A stretch of 64,000 nucleotides of DNA from Sphingobacteriaceae bacterium (GTDB lineage: Bacteria > Bacteroidota > Bacteroidia > B-17B0 > Aurantibacillaceae), in the NCBI GenBank assembly GCA_016709575.1, contig JADJMM010000015.1, positions 1-64,000 of the forward strand, in the 5' to 3' direction. The position numbers and the translations under genes were made by a program. Shown one piece after another: positions 38,410-48,222 of the stretch (its first letter is position 1; each line of letters begins with the position of its first letter). The notes below the pieces were generated by a model. That model saw only the letters and a program-made list of their open reading frames with translations. It did no database searches and was not told the DNA's origin.

Positions 38410-38877
38410 TTAATTTACTTGTCCATAATCTTTAGATGCAAACAAATCTCCTTTTTCATCCCATTGATTCCATACACCTGCTTTTTCGCCGTCTTTATAA
38501 GTCATTTCGAAACGTTTTTTTCCACTATCATCCCACACCATCCAAGTTCCATCTTTTTTTCCGGCTTTATACGCTGCTAATCCAATCATTAAACCAGATT
38601 CATTGTAACGAATCCATTTTCCTGATTTCAATCCTTTTTCGAATGATCCGGTTTCCATTAATTTTCCGGAAGCATAATAATACTTTGCTTCACCATTAAT
38701 TTGTCCGTCTTTAACTTCGATTACAGATTTTTTTGTGCCGTTCTCTTCAGTTTCAAGAACACCTGTATATAACTTACCGCTTGCATCAGCATACAAACCG
38801 TTATCATTTTGCTTTACCTGTGCGATAGCGAATTGCGCCATCACGAAAAATAACAGGATTATATTAACTTTTTTCAT
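38410..38877 (-). CDS. MORN-repeat / YwqK-like secreted protein
   Basis: 155 residues with signal peptide MKKVNIILLFFVMAQFAIAQ. The body has successive MORN_2-type repeats: GEAKYYYASGKLMETGSF, KSGKWIRYNESGLMIGLAAY, KDGTWMVWDDSGKKRFEMTY and AGVWNQWDEKGDLFASKDY. Proteins of this type are often labelled YwqK-family antitoxins, but here the protein is exported and no partner toxin lies nearby, so that name should not be read as function. An envelope or surface binding role is the most that can be inferred. Confidence 0.8.
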   Translation of the reverse strand: MKKVNIILLFFVMAQFAIAQVKQNDNGLYADASGKLYTGVLETEENGTKKSVIEVKDGQINGEAKYYYASGKLMETGSFEKGLKSGKWIRYNESGLMIGLAAYKAGKKDGTWMVWDDSGKKRFEMTYKDGEKAGVWNQWDEKGDLFASKDYGQVN

Positions 38878-39032
38878 AGGACTAATTTTATATTGTTAAA
38901 CGGTAAACAAATCAAATGGATTCGTTTTCTTATACAAAATTAGATAATCTACAACGGATAACGTGGATATAATACAAATATAACATCAAGTATACCTATA
39001 CTTAACATTAAATTTACATTCAAAATTGCCCC

Positions 39033-39356
39033 TTATTGGATGGGGCTTAAATTAATATCTGTATTAAAGCCTAAGTCGTTGGTTTTGAGTTTTATTTGCT
39101 CGTATCCAACAATATTTGCTTCTACTTCTTGTTTTGAATCTGTACTAACTGATAAAACAAAACTTCCGTTTAAATCTGTGTAGCAATAAGTGCCTGTACC
39201 TTTCACCTCAACCTTAACCCCTGTTAAAGCTTCGCCTGTAGTTTTGTCAATTACCTTACCACACAATACTCTCTTGTTCTTATCACTTGTATTAGAGGCT
39301 TTCACTATGGTGAATCCTAAAAACAAAGTAATTAATATGATGATTGCGTGTTTCAT
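39033..39356 (-). CDS. Small secreted CarboxypepD_reg-like domain protein
   Basis: 107 residues: signal peptide MKHAIIILITLFLGFTIVKA, then a single transthyretin-like beta-sandwich (VLCGKVIDKTTGEALTGVKVEV, TYCYTDLNGSFVLSV, IVGYEQIKL) of the carboxypeptidase-regulatory type. That domain usually forms the N-terminus of SusC/TonB receptors; here it stands alone and ends at LSPIQ. The function is unknown. It lies between the YwqK-like gene (155-base gap) and the GT-C-like gene. Confidence 0.8.
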   Translation of the reverse strand: MKHAIIILITLFLGFTIVKASNTSDKNKRVLCGKVIDKTTGEALTGVKVEVKGTGTYCYTDLNGSFVLSVSTDSKQEVEANIVGYEQIKLKTNDLGFNTDINLSPIQ

Positions 39357-39504
39357 TTTACATTACAAAAGAACAAAGTTTACATATATATACAATTAAG
39401 AGGGCTTTACTAAATTGTTAAGGGTTCGTGAGATGCTATTAATATTGGCTTAACATTAAGGCGACTTTGTTTACGCTGCTTCTTTGAGTGCTATTTTGCC
39501 CTTT

Positions 39505-41310
39505 TTAAGCAAATTGCAGCTTCATTATATTTCCCTTTTCCTGAAAAAAATGCATATTCAAATTATAGAAGATATTATTTGGATTAATAGTTGCGCGGCG
39601 AATACCCTGAGCGCTATATTGCAGAGCTGCCTTATTGAAACCATAAGTAAAACAAAAGGTTGCTTTGTTTTGTTCTTCAATAGGAATATACTGCTTTGTA
39701 AAAAAACTTTTAAGTACGCCAACATACCTTGACGGTTTCGGAATACTAATTACATCGTAAATGTTTTCTTGCGAACTTATTCTAATATTTTCTTCAGTTA
39801 GTTGCGGAATGTTTTTAAACTTATCATTTCTCAAATAAATTGCTGCCAATCCATCAACATAAACCGCATGGTAATTTTTTTTATCGCCAATTAGATACGA
39901 CCACCAACCTGTTGCTTTGTTGTACGGAAAAAATTATTATGTCAGGCTTGTACTCCATTAATAAATTCTCTAATCCTCCGGGAGATAAGCTATTGAAATA
40001 TTTTTTAAAGAACTCCTGGCTGGGCAATTCCAATCTTCCATCAATAAAAACTTTTTCAGGATAATTGTTCATCATGTAGCCTCCGAAGTCAAGGTGGTTT
40101 AATAATTTGCCATAGATATTATTGTTGTTTAAAAAAGCTGTTGCTTCAACCGGTAAAGATTGTTCGTCAATTGATACGCCAAACCTATAAGGCGACTTAC
40201 GAAGAACACTGAAGCCATCAGTAAAACATAACCACGAAATAAGTATGGGAAAACAAATACTAATCCACTTCAATCGATTCGTGTTTGCCCTGGCTTTTTG
40301 ATTTCTCTTCTCAAGCCATAATGTGTAATGCTTTACTACGGTTGTTAAAGTAGTTATAAAAAAGTGTCCATAATTTTTCATCGCCATCGCTAATATAAAA
40401 AACATAGCGGCGATTAAAAGTGCACTTGTAATTTCTTTTTTATTAGTGATCTCATTCCCACCCAAAGCGCTGCTAAAGAATATACCTGCATGTATAAAAG
40501 CGGACTGAAAATATAAGCCCATCCTTCTTTTTTATACTCAGCGAAAGTAAATGGCGTTTGTAATTCACCAATATATAATTTTTGATAGGCCTGTCCCTTC
40601 AAAATATTAAATTGTTCTAAGGGGAACAACAATCCGTCAGTGAAATAAGGATTAATTAAAAAAACCAAAAGCGATACGCCTCCGAATTTTAGTAAAGTTT
40701 TGTCTGCTTTTTTTCTTTCCAAATAATCACCAACCACATAAATACTTATTACAACCAATCCTAATACAGATAAGCTGTGTGAATTTACCCACAACAGCAT
40801 AACTAAAGGAATAAAAACAAGTTGTTTAGTTTTTCCTGCCTTATAATTAGACAAAATTAAAAGTAGTACAGAAAGATAAATCCAGGAAAAAACATGTGGC
40901 CGGATTTCGAATGAAAGCGGTTGAATTGCAATTAATAATACTATTACGAACAAAGCCGTATTAAATTTGCTTCCGATTTCTTGTTTATATCGTAGCCATA
41001 CTATAAATACAGCTGTTGAAATTAAAATGGCATTAACAACAACCAACAGCTTATCACCACCGAATTTATTAAAAAAGAATAATACAAATTGATATAGCCA
41101 TTGCATATCAAAATAATTACGGCCCATTGAGGTGTAAGTAAAAAAATCCTGTTTGATTATGGTTTTATTATCTACCATCCATTGTGCAGATTGCAAATGA
41201 AATCCCACATCAGGACTGTAATTTTTTTGCAGCCCCATTACAAAGACCATAAGCATTCCAAGTATTAGAGGAATTTGCTTGTTGGAAGAAATATTTTTTA
41301 TAAAACTCAT
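39505..41310 (-). CDS. Multi-pass membrane protein, GT-C-like, two frameshifts
   Basis: The parts 41310-40414, 40522-39881 and 39849-39505 join to about 600 residues. The first part has a helix at residues 13-25 and then SPDVGFHLQSAQWMVDN, the Asp-bearing first periplasmic loop of GT-C-like proteins, followed by about eight further helices. The second has LLNHLDFGGYMMNNYPEKVFIDGRLE, a block I recognise from uncharacterised GT-C-like membrane proteins. The third ends KGNIMKLQFA. Breaks lie near 40480 and 39870. No substrate can be proposed. A terminator lies just upstream, so it has its own transcript. Confidence 0.6.
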
Positions 41311-41317
41311 TATAAAA

Positions 41318-41350
41318 CAAAACCCCGCCCTTAGTAAGCGCGGGGTTTCT
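41318..41350 (-). terminator. Terminator after the PhoB-like regulator
   Basis: AAACCCCGC (41320-41328) pairs with GCGGGGTTT (41340-41348) around an 11-base loop, with flanking A and T tracts. It lies between the regulator stop (41368) and the next minus-strand start (41310). Confidence 0.8.
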
Positions 41351-41367
41351 CATAAACTAAACTACAA

Positions 41368-42050
41368 TTAAAATTCAAACTTATACCCTACTCCTTTTAC
41401 GGTTCTGAATATTATCTTCCCTAATTTTTCACGGAGTTTCGGATATGCACATCAATCGTTCTGTCTCCGACAACTCACTTCATCGCCCCAAATTTTTTCC
41501 AAGATAAATTCCCGTGTAAATACTTTTCCAGGTTTCGAAACTAAAAGTTCAATTAATTTAAACTCTTTTTTAGGTAGTTGGATTTCAGCTCCTGATTTAA
41601 ACACCAAATATTTTTCAAGATCAATTTTTATTTCGCCGAACTCTAAAACCTTTTCAACTTTAGGAGTATTGCTTCCTAATCGTCTTAACAAGGCTTTTAT
41701 TCTGCTAATAAACACACGTGGTTTAATTGGCTTTGTAATATAATCGTCAGCACCCGAATCAAATCCTGCAATTTGTGTATAGTCTTCGCTTCTTGCACTT
41801 AAAAATACAATTAACAAATTCGCCAGTTCCTTATTCTCGCGCATGATGCGGCAAGTTTCGATACCATCCATCTCCGGCATCATCACATCTAACACAATTA
41901 AATGTGGTTTGTGTTTTTTGCTAAAGCTATGCCATCGTGACCATTCAGCGCAGTATAAACTTCGTAACCCTCTTTTTTTAAATTGTAGGACAGGAAATTT
42001 AGAATATCCTCTTCATCATCTACCAATAATATTCTGTAAGTATCGCTCAT
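41368..42050 (-). CDS. OmpR/PhoB-type response regulator, frameshifted
   Basis: The N-terminus MSDTYRILLVDDEEDILNFL carries the acidic pair, and KKHKPHLIVLDVMMPEMDG (after restoring one A near 41916) the phospho-acceptor Asp. FLSAR and ITKPIKP supply the Thr/Ser and Lys. The winged-helix output domain (PKKEFKLIELLVSKPGKVFTRE, IWGDE, GDRTIDVHIRKLREKL, FRTVKGVGYKFEF) needs two further one-base corrections near 41465 and 41440. Total length is 227 residues. It is a complete, active-looking regulator of the PhoB/PhoP branch. Its own promoter has an 11-bp direct repeat phased to a perfect -7 box, as do four phosphate genes nearby, so it is the likely phosphate regulator and autoregulated. No sensor kinase lies in the window. 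Confidence 0.88.
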
Positions 42051-42059
42051 AATTAGTGC

Positions 42060-42106
42060 CAAAATTAGAGCAAAATTTAGCGGTGCATGTTAAATTAACT
42101 TTAAAT
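42060..42106 (-). promoter_or_regulatory. Pho-box-like repeat and -7 box of the regulator gene
   Basis: On the minus strand TTAAAG (from 42104) and TTAACA (from 42093) are 11 bases apart. A perfect -7 box TAATTTTG starts at 42067, exactly 26 bases after the second half-site. The ATG at 42050 follows the box by 9 bases. Confidence 0.65.
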
Positions 42107-42130
42107 AAAATCATTTTGCTTAGTCTACAT

Positions 42131-42186
42131 TTAACTTTCTCGTAACATTAAAATTATGATATGCTTAAACTGATGAGCGAATTTTG
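42131..42186 (+). promoter_or_regulatory. Pho-box-like repeat and -7 box of the TonB receptor
   Basis: TTAACT at 42131 and GTAACA at 42142 are spaced by 11. The -7-like GAATTTTG starts at 42179, 37 bases after the second half-site, that is 26 plus one 11-bp turn. The weak -7 suits an activated promoter. Confidence 0.6.
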
Positions 42187-42198
42187 TGCTTTAATATA

Positions 42199-45093
42199 AT
42201 GCACATGACTAAGTTTTTATCCGCTCTCTTTCTATTTATTTCATTCTGCTCTATTTCTCAAAACGGAAAAATTACAGGAAAAATTATTGATGCCAAAACC
42301 GGCGAAACATTACCAGGAGCAACCGCTGTGATTGAAGGAACAACAAAAGGCGCAAGCGCAGATTTTGATGGAAATTTTTCTTTAAACAATGTGCCTGCCG
42401 GAAAAGTAAATATCATTTTCAGCTATATTTCTTACGATTCGAAGAAATTTACCGACGTAGAGATTAAAACAAACGACGTAACTAATATTAATGTGCAATT
42501 AGAGCCGTCATCCTCCACTACTTTTTCGGAAGTTGTAGTAGTAGTAGAAATGATTAAAGAAAACAATGCCGCATTAACAATGATGCAAAAAAACAATGTG
42601 AGTGTGAGCGATGGCGTTTCAGCTGAAACAATTAAACGCACACCAGATAGAAATACGGCCGATGTATTAAAACGTATCAGCGGAGTTACAATCATTGATG
42701 ACAAGTTTGTTGTTATTAGAGGCCTTAACGAACGTTATAATGTATCATATCTCAACAATTCACCATTACCAAATACAGAAGCGGACAAAAAAGCATTTTC
42801 ATTCGACATTTTTCCTGCTAACATGCTCGATAATATTACAGTGAACAAAACAGCCACACCTGAATCTCCCGGCGATTTTGCCGGCGGTATCGTTTTTGTA
42901 AATACTAAAAATATTCCCGACAAAAACTTCATCTCGCTCTCTGTAAGTGGAGGTTATAACACTATTACAACTGGCAAAGATCGTATTACTTATCAGGGAG
43001 GAAAATATGATTGGATAGGTCTTGATGATGGCACAAGAAACATGCCTTCTGATGTTCCAAGCTCAAATGACTTTCCGCAATTGAATTCAAAAAGAGGAGA
43101 GCTTGCTAAATATTTTAAGAACGATTGGGCTTTGAGGACTGATAAATTTGATCCCAATTTGTCGGCACAGTTTGCTATCGGACATAATGTAAAGCGCAAA
43201 GAAAAAGATTTCTTCGGCGTTCTATTCTCACTAACTTATAATAATTCTAAAACTTATTCTCAACGCGACCGCTATGCTTTTTCAAATAACACCACCGGAA
43301 CTTCCGAGAACCAGTTAGATGATAAATATTTATTTGAGACCTTCAACACACAAACATTAGCCGCATCGATTCTGAATTTTTCGTTCAAGCTTAATGAAAA
43401 TCATTCCATCAGCTTTAAAAATATTGGTTCTATTAGTTCAGATAATAAACTCATTCACTCTAATGGTTCAACAGGATTAAGTAATAATAACCCAGCGATT
43501 AATGATATCACCACGCGTTTTTTCAAGAACAGTACTGTTTATTCAGGACAATTGATTGGTGAGCACTATATGCCGAAGCTGAAATTAAAAACCAACTGGG
43601 TAGGTTCTTACGGAAAAACAAAAAGGACGATTCCTAATTACAGAACCACTTCTTACTCTCATTTCGAAAAACCAAATGATCCTGAAGATCCATACTCGGT
43701 ATACTATGATACAATGCGAACTGTGATCATTGCAAATGCAGGAAGTGGACCCGATTACGCAGGATACAGATTGTATTCTAAACTCGATGAGAATATTAAA
43801 AGTTTCAGGGCTGACGTTTCAAGAAGCTTCAAGATCTCTGAGAATTTCACTCAAGATGTTAAGATTGGCGGATTCTATCAACTAAGAAATAGAACATTCT
43901 TTAATCGACAATTAGGTTTAGTAAGAAGTTCTTCAAAATTCAAATCATCTTTAATGTACTTACCCGCCGACCAGATCTTTGATGAAGCGAACATGGGTCA
44001 AAGCATTCCAAGCAATGTGGCTGGTTATCCTGACTCGTCAGGGTTTTTGTTATATGACATGACAAAACCAAGTGATGTGTATGATGCTAATTCTTCTTTA
44101 TTCGCACATTACATTATGCTAACCTCAAAAGTGAAAGAATGGTTTACGGCAGTATATGGTTTAAGAATAGAAAATTTTACTCAAGTTGTTAATGGTCACA
44201 AAAAGAAAAATGATACACTTCAATTTGTTCAAGGCCAGGTTAATTATTTGCCTTCTGTAAATTTGATCTTCGCACTTAATTCAAAACAAAACATTAGAGC
44301 AAGTTATTCAAAGACACTGAATCGTCCGGAGTTTCGCGAATTGGCACCATTCAACTTTTTTGATCCTGAAACACGCTTACTGTATAATGGGAACGATACT
44401 TTGCAACAGTGCTCCATTAATAATTATGATCTGCGTTACGAAATCTACCCTGGCCGCGGGCAATTGCTATCTGTAAGTGGTTTCTATAAAGATTTTAAAA
44501 ATCCAATAGAATTAGCTGCGCAGGAATATGCCGCTGACGAGCTCACCTATAGAAATGCGCCAAAAGCTATAATGTATGGCGCTGAATTAGAATTCAGAGT
44601 AATCCTCGGTGCATTATTCAAAACTGATTCCATTAAATTCTTAAATAATCTGAGTTTATTCTCTAATCTGTCATACATAAAATCAAAAGTGGAAGTGTTT
44701 GTTCCGGGTTCAACCACTGAAAAAGTAATACGACCTCTGCAAGGACAGTCGCCCTATATTATTAATGCCGGTATAGTTTATAACGATACTGAATTAGGTT
44801 ATAGTGTGAGTGCCATGGTGAATAGAATCGGAGAACGTATCTTTAATGTCGGTACTACCAATGAACCTCACAGGTGGGAGAATGGCAGAACAGCCTTAGA
44901 TTTCCAGGCTTCAAAATCATTCCTGAAAAATAAACTGGAAGTTCGTTTCACTGCTAAAGATATTTTACATCAGAAATTGATCTTCTATCAGAATGGTGAT
45001 AAAGATAATGCCTTTGATAAGAACAAAGACTTCATCAACTTCTCGCAAACTTATGGAACAGTTTACGCTTTACAAATAAGTTTTAAATTGTAA
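42199..45093 (+). CDS. TonB-dependent receptor with CarboxypepD_reg domain (phosphate island)
   Basis: Outer-membrane active-transport barrel of about 964 residues. Signal peptide FLSALFLFISFCSIS is followed by a carboxypeptidase-regulatory-like domain (GKITGKIIDAKTGETLPGATA to about residue 110). The plug domain comes next (TADVLKRISGVTIIDD, VIRGLNERYNVSYLNN, LPNTEADKKAFSFDIFPANMLDNI, TPESPGDFAGGIVFVNTK), then a long barrel with RASYSKTLNRPEFRELAP and an aromatic end YALQISFKL. The start could also be the ATG at 42205. The phased direct repeats before the gene and the neighbouring porin and PiT genes suggest uptake of a phosphorus compound. The frame is uninterrupted. Confidence 0.9.
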   Translation: MHMTKFLSALFLFISFCSISQNGKITGKIIDAKTGETLPGATAVIEGTTKGASADFDGNFSLNNVPAGKVNIIFSYISYDSKKFTDVEIKTNDVTNINVQLEPSSSTTFSEVVVVVEMIKENNAALTMMQKNNVSVSDGVSAETIKRTPDRNTADVLKRISGVTIIDDKFVVIRGLNERYNVSYLNNSPLPNTEADKKAFSFDIFPANMLDNITVNKTATPESPGDFAGGIVFVNTKNIPDKNFISLSVSGGYNTITTGKDRITYQGGKYDWIGLDDGTRNMPSDVPSSNDFPQLNSKRGELAKYFKNDWALRTDKFDPNLSAQFAIGHNVKRKEKDFFGVLFSLTYNNSKTYSQRDRYAFSNNTTGTSENQLDDKYLFETFNTQTLAASILNFSFKLNENHSISFKNIGSISSDNKLIHSNGSTGLSNNNPAINDITTRFFKNSTVYSGQLIGEHYMPKLKLKTNWVGSYGKTKRTIPNYRTTSYSHFEKPNDPEDPYSVYYDTMRTVIIANAGSGPDYAGYRLYSKLDENIKSFRADVSRSFKISENFTQDVKIGGFYQLRNRTFFNRQLGLVRSSSKFKSSLMYLPADQIFDEANMGQSIPSNVAGYPDSSGFLLYDMTKPSDVYDANSSLFAHYIMLTSKVKEWFTAVYGLRIENFTQVVNGHKKKNDTLQFVQGQVNYLPSVNLIFALNSKQNIRASYSKTLNRPEFRELAPFNFFDPETRLLYNGNDTLQQCSINNYDLRYEIYPGRGQLLSVSGFYKDFKNPIELAAQEYAADELTYRNAPKAIMYGAELEFRVILGALFKTDSIKFLNNLSLFSNLSYIKSKVEVFVPGSTTEKVIRPLQGQSPYIINAGIVYNDTELGYSVSAMVNRIGERIFNVGTTNEPHRWENGRTALDFQASKSFLKNKLEVRFTAKDILHQKLIFYQNGDKDNAFDKNKDFINFSQTYGTVYALQISFKL

Positions 45094-45489
45094 TTAGCGG
45101 TTCGAACGGATTTTAATCAGACTGGTATTTAGGTTCACCATTATTTCAATGCCGCGTTTTGAAGCGTGCTTTAGTTTTAGTTCGGGGTACTGATATTTTA
45201 GTTCTTTGCTGAGTAATTTATAATCGGCATTAAACTCACAAATGTTTTTGTACACCGTCTTCTTTAATTTTTTCTTGAAGATAGGCGATGTTGTATAATG
45301 TTGTTTGAAGATTTTAATACAATCGCTTAGCTTCATTCTTGCAGCACCAGTACTTATTTTTTCCTCCGAAATAATCTGTTTTAGTGCTTTCGTTATTAAG
45401 CCGTATGATAAATTAACAGACTCAATATAATACTGATGTTTGTACGCGTTTTTATTTTTCTCAATTAATTCTTTAATACTTAGAGCCAT
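45094..45489 (-). CDS. Small helical protein of unknown function
   Basis: 131 residues with no signal peptide. The composition is Lys-rich and helical (IKELIEKNKNAYKHQYYIES, GLITKALKQIISEEK, KIFKQHYTTSPIFKKKLKK), ending in GIEIMVNLNTSLIKIRSNR. It resembles small HEPN-like or nucleic-acid-associated helical proteins only in general character. It converges with the TonB receptor without a gap and starts 228 bases before the next gene. I do not recognise the family; that the frame is a real gene rests on its length, composition and clean ATG. Confidence 0.55.
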   Translation of the reverse strand: MALSIKELIEKNKNAYKHQYYIESVNLSYGLITKALKQIISEEKISTGAARMKLSDCIKIFKQHYTTSPIFKKKLKKTVYKNICEFNADYKLLSKELKYQYPELKLKHASKRGIEIMVNLNTSLIKIRSNR

Positions 45490-45617
45490 AATCCAAATTT
45501 GTACAAATATGTTAATTTAAGTATTTAGTAATTGTAAATATTTGGTTAATTAAATATTACCAACGTAGTATAAAAACACGTTCTACGTCTGTTTTATTCT
45601 TTATTATTAGGTTTGGG

Positions 45618-45695
45618 TTAATATTAGGTTAATCTAACAATCATGATTTGCTAACACGTACTTAATCGTTAGGTAAGCTTGTCACACTTACTTTG
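45618..45695 (+). promoter_or_regulatory. Four half-sites on an 11-bp grid and a -7 box
   Basis: TTAAT at 45618 and 45629, CTAAC at 45651 and TTAAT at 45662 all fall on one 11-bp grid, with one empty slot at 45640. The -7-like TTACTTTG starts at 45688, exactly 26 bases after the last half-site, and the ATG is 22 bases beyond the box. Confidence 0.6.
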
Positions 45696-45716
45696 CATCA
45701 TAAAATTTATAAAATC

Positions 45717-47372
45717 ATGAAAAGAATTTACCAAACACTATTATTAGCTTTATCGCTAAACTTCGGAATGGCACAAACTGCATTCTGGACACCAACTACC
45801 TACAAAGGAGCTTTCGATTGTTCAACTTCAATGTGGACAGACAGCTGGACTGAGTGGGATCCACAAAACAAAGTTTATCCTGCAGCAACAATGACTGTGA
45901 ATTCAAACATCACAACAAACACAACGTGGGCAACAGGACAAACTATTTTATTACAAGGTCCGATTTTTGTAAAAAACAATTCAGTATTAACTATTCAACC
46001 GGGAGTTATTGTATTAGGAGATAAAGGAACTCCGAGCTCTGCATTGATTATTACAAAAGGTTCACAACTACAAGCAGTAGGTACTGCAAGTAATCCAATT
46101 GTATTTACATCAAACCAACCTGTTGGTGCATCTAATCGCTCGGTTGGTGATTGGGGTGGAATTATTTTATGCGGACAAGCACAAATTAATGTACCGGGTG
46201 GAATTGCAAACATTGAAGGCTTAACTGTAAGTGCTGATACAGAATACGGTTCAACAAGTCCGAATAACAATGATAATTCAGGAACATTAAAATATGTACG
46301 TATTGAGTTTGGTGGTTATGTATTTGCTGCGAATAAAGAAATTAATGGTTTAACAATGGGTGGTGTTGGTAAAGCAACAACTATCGATCATATCCAATGT
46401 TCATTTACAAATGATGATGGATTTGAGTGGTTTGGTGGTACAGTTAATGCTAAATACTTAGTATCCTTCAGAAATTTAGATGATGACTTTGATACAGATT
46501 TCGGTTATAGCGGAATGGTTCAGTTTGGATTAATTGTACGTGACCCGGCTTTAGCTGACGTTCCTGCAGTTTCTACATCAGAAGGATTTGAATCAGATAA
46601 TGATGCAACAGGGAGTTCAAATACGCCTTTAACATCAGGAATATTTTCTAACATTACTGCAATCGGTCCATACCGCGGAAGTTCTTCAACTATTTTAGCT
46701 GCGGGTTACGAGCGCGCTTTACGTCTAAGAAGAAATACAAACTTAAAAGTGTTTAACTCTATTTTCACGGATTTCAAAAAAGGATTACACGTTGACGGAA
46801 CTGCAGCTGATGCTAATGCAGGAAGTGGTGCTCTTAAATTTAAGTATAATGTAATTGCTACAACTTCAGGTATTACTCCAAAAACAATTGTAACTACAAC
46901 TGCTAACACAAACTTTAATACAACTTGGTTCGGTACTAATTCAAATGATTCTTTAGTTAGCACTTCCGGTTTATTAGTAACGCCATATAATTATACAAGT
47001 CCTGATTACCGTCCTGTTTGCACAAATACTTTAGTATCAGGTGGTGCAAATTTTAGTGATCCTGCTTTTGTTTCAGGTGGAATTTTAGGTGTTAACGAAT
47101 TTGACAATTCAACTAAACTAGTTGGTTTATATCCAAACCCTAGCACAGGCGAAACGAATCTTGTAATTAATACAACTTCTGCATTTACTATTTCAGCTGA
47201 TTTGTATTCTGTTACAGGACAATTAGTAGCTAAGCCTTACACTAATTATAATGTTGAAACAGGAATGAATGTTTTACCAATTAATGCTACAGAATTAGCA
47301 AACGGTATTTACTTCATCACTGTACAATATGGTTCAAAAACTGAAACCATTAAATTAGTTGTAAATAAATAA
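45717..47372 (+). CDS. T9SS surface protein, beta-helix-like (phosphate island)
   Basis: 551 residues from the ATG at 45717 (an in-frame TTG lies 8 codons upstream). Signal peptide KRIYQTLLLALSLNFGMAQ. The body is rich in short strands typical of right-handed beta-helices: GDWGGIILCGQAQINVPGG, LKYVRIEFGGYVF, NGLTMGGVGKATTIDHIQCS, NDDGFEWFGGTVNAKYLVS and DDDFDTDFGYSG. The type IX sorting domain has LVGLYPNPSTGETNL, GQLVAKPY and ANGIYFITVQYG, ending KLVVNK. It lies between a TonB receptor and a regulator, under a phased Pho-box-like promoter. I infer a surface protein for capturing phosphorus compounds; no enzyme motif is seen. A strong terminator follows. Confidence 0.82.
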   Translation: MKRIYQTLLLALSLNFGMAQTAFWTPTTYKGAFDCSTSMWTDSWTEWDPQNKVYPAATMTVNSNITTNTTWATGQTILLQGPIFVKNNSVLTIQPGVIVLGDKGTPSSALIITKGSQLQAVGTASNPIVFTSNQPVGASNRSVGDWGGIILCGQAQINVPGGIANIEGLTVSADTEYGSTSPNNNDNSGTLKYVRIEFGGYVFAANKEINGLTMGGVGKATTIDHIQCSFTNDDGFEWFGGTVNAKYLVSFRNLDDDFDTDFGYSGMVQFGLIVRDPALADVPAVSTSEGFESDNDATGSSNTPLTSGIFSNITAIGPYRGSSSTILAAGYERALRLRRNTNLKVFNSIFTDFKKGLHVDGTAADANAGSGALKFKYNVIATTSGITPKTIVTTTANTNFNTTWFGTNSNDSLVSTSGLLVTPYNYTSPDYRPVCTNTLVSGGANFSDPAFVSGGILGVNEFDNSTKLVGLYPNPSTGETNLVINTTSAFTISADLYSVTGQLVAKPYTNYNVETGMNVLPINATELANGIYFITVQYGSKTETIKLVVNK

Positions 47373-47386
47373 TTTATTCTTATTAC

Positions 47387-47419
47387 AAAAGCCTGCTTTT
47401 AATGAAGCAGGCTTTTTTT
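47387..47419 (+). terminator. Strong terminator after the T9SS surface protein
   Basis: AAAAGCCTGCTT (47387-47398) pairs perfectly with AAGCAGGCTTTT (47405-47416) around a 6-base loop, followed by further T residues. Confidence 0.92.
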
Positions 47420-47441
47420 AATCCATTCAACAAAACATTCC

Positions 47442-48115
47442 TTGCATTCAGCTATTATATATTCAGTTAGCAACTCCAACTCAGAATTCTATAGAAAGAG
47501 TTTAACGAAGCTTAATTTAAAAGTGACGAATGTGTATGCTTACGATGACTTTGAGCGTTTTTTGAAAACCGAAACCTTTGATATTTTAATAATTGATTTG
47601 GAATTAGATAATACAGATGCTATTACTGTTATTAAAGAAATAAAATTAATGTATGTTAAGGGCGCTCTTTATATTGTTGTTTGTTCTAATAAAGCCGATG
47701 ACTTTATTCAAATAAGTGCTTTTAATTCCGGGGCTGATGATTTTGTAGACTTGCCTGTTAATCCAACCGTTTTCGAATCTAAAATTAAAGCGCTTCTTAA
47801 AAGAATGGAGCCGGAAAAAATATACCTGAAAATGGTTTTATTTATATTGACCAGGAACTGTACAAAATTATTATTGGCAGCAACGCCTATTCTTTACCCC
47901 GTTTAGAATTCAGAATGGTCTCATTACTTTTTTCAAATCCCAATAAAATATTTTCGAAAGATGAAATTGCTACAGAGATCTGGCACAATAAAGATATCTC
48001 CTCAAAACGAACTATTGATATTCATATCCGCAATATCCGCCGTGCCCTTGGCGATGATATCATTAAAACTTATCGGGGCATCGGTTACTGTTTAAAACAA
48101 GGACCAAGCGCCTAA
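47442..48115 (+). CDS. Atypical OmpR-family response regulator, one frameshift
   Basis: Receiver plus winged-helix protein of about 224 residues, start probably TTG at 47442. The receiver has the phospho-acceptor-like LIIDLELDN. It lacks the acidic pair after strand 1 (SVSNSNSEF where the DD should be), and the conserved Lys is replaced in FVDLPVNP. The break near 47815 is repaired as ENGFIYIDQELYKIIIGSNAYSLPRLEFRMVSLLF, leading into NPNKIFSKDEIATEIWHNKD, RTIDIHIRNIRRAL and YRGIGYCLKQ, a normal PhoB-like DNA-binding domain. It may bind without phosphorylation and modulate the same promoters as the canonical regulator 5 kb away. It has no Pho-box-like repeat of its own. Confidence 0.8.
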
Positions 48116-48142
48116 GTGTTTGGTTTTTAATAGAATTAATCG

Positions 48143-48199
48143 CTTAACAATTCCTTAACATTAAATTGATGTAGCATTTACAATGTTACTATTTCTTTG
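48143..48199 (+). promoter_or_regulatory. Pho-box-like repeat and -7 box of the porin
   Basis: CTTAACA at 48143 and CTTAACA at 48154 are perfect 7-bp repeats separated by 4 bases, the geometry of a classical Pho box. The -7-like TTTCTTTG starts at 48192, 37 bases after the second TTAACA. The GTG start is at 48223. Confidence 0.72.
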
Positions 48200-48222
48200 C
48201 GCTTAATTAATATTTAGTTAAC

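Noticed and set aside
38410..38877. YwqK-like gene as the antitoxin of a toxin-antitoxin pair
   Set aside because: The product has a signal peptide and MORN repeats, and no toxin gene is adjacent. The common label does not fit.
39002..39018. TTAACA/TTTACA pair 11 bases apart, like the Pho-box-like repeats
   Set aside because: It is not 26 or 37 bases from any -7 box in either direction and has no phosphate gene next to it. In AT-rich DNA single pairs like this are expected by chance.
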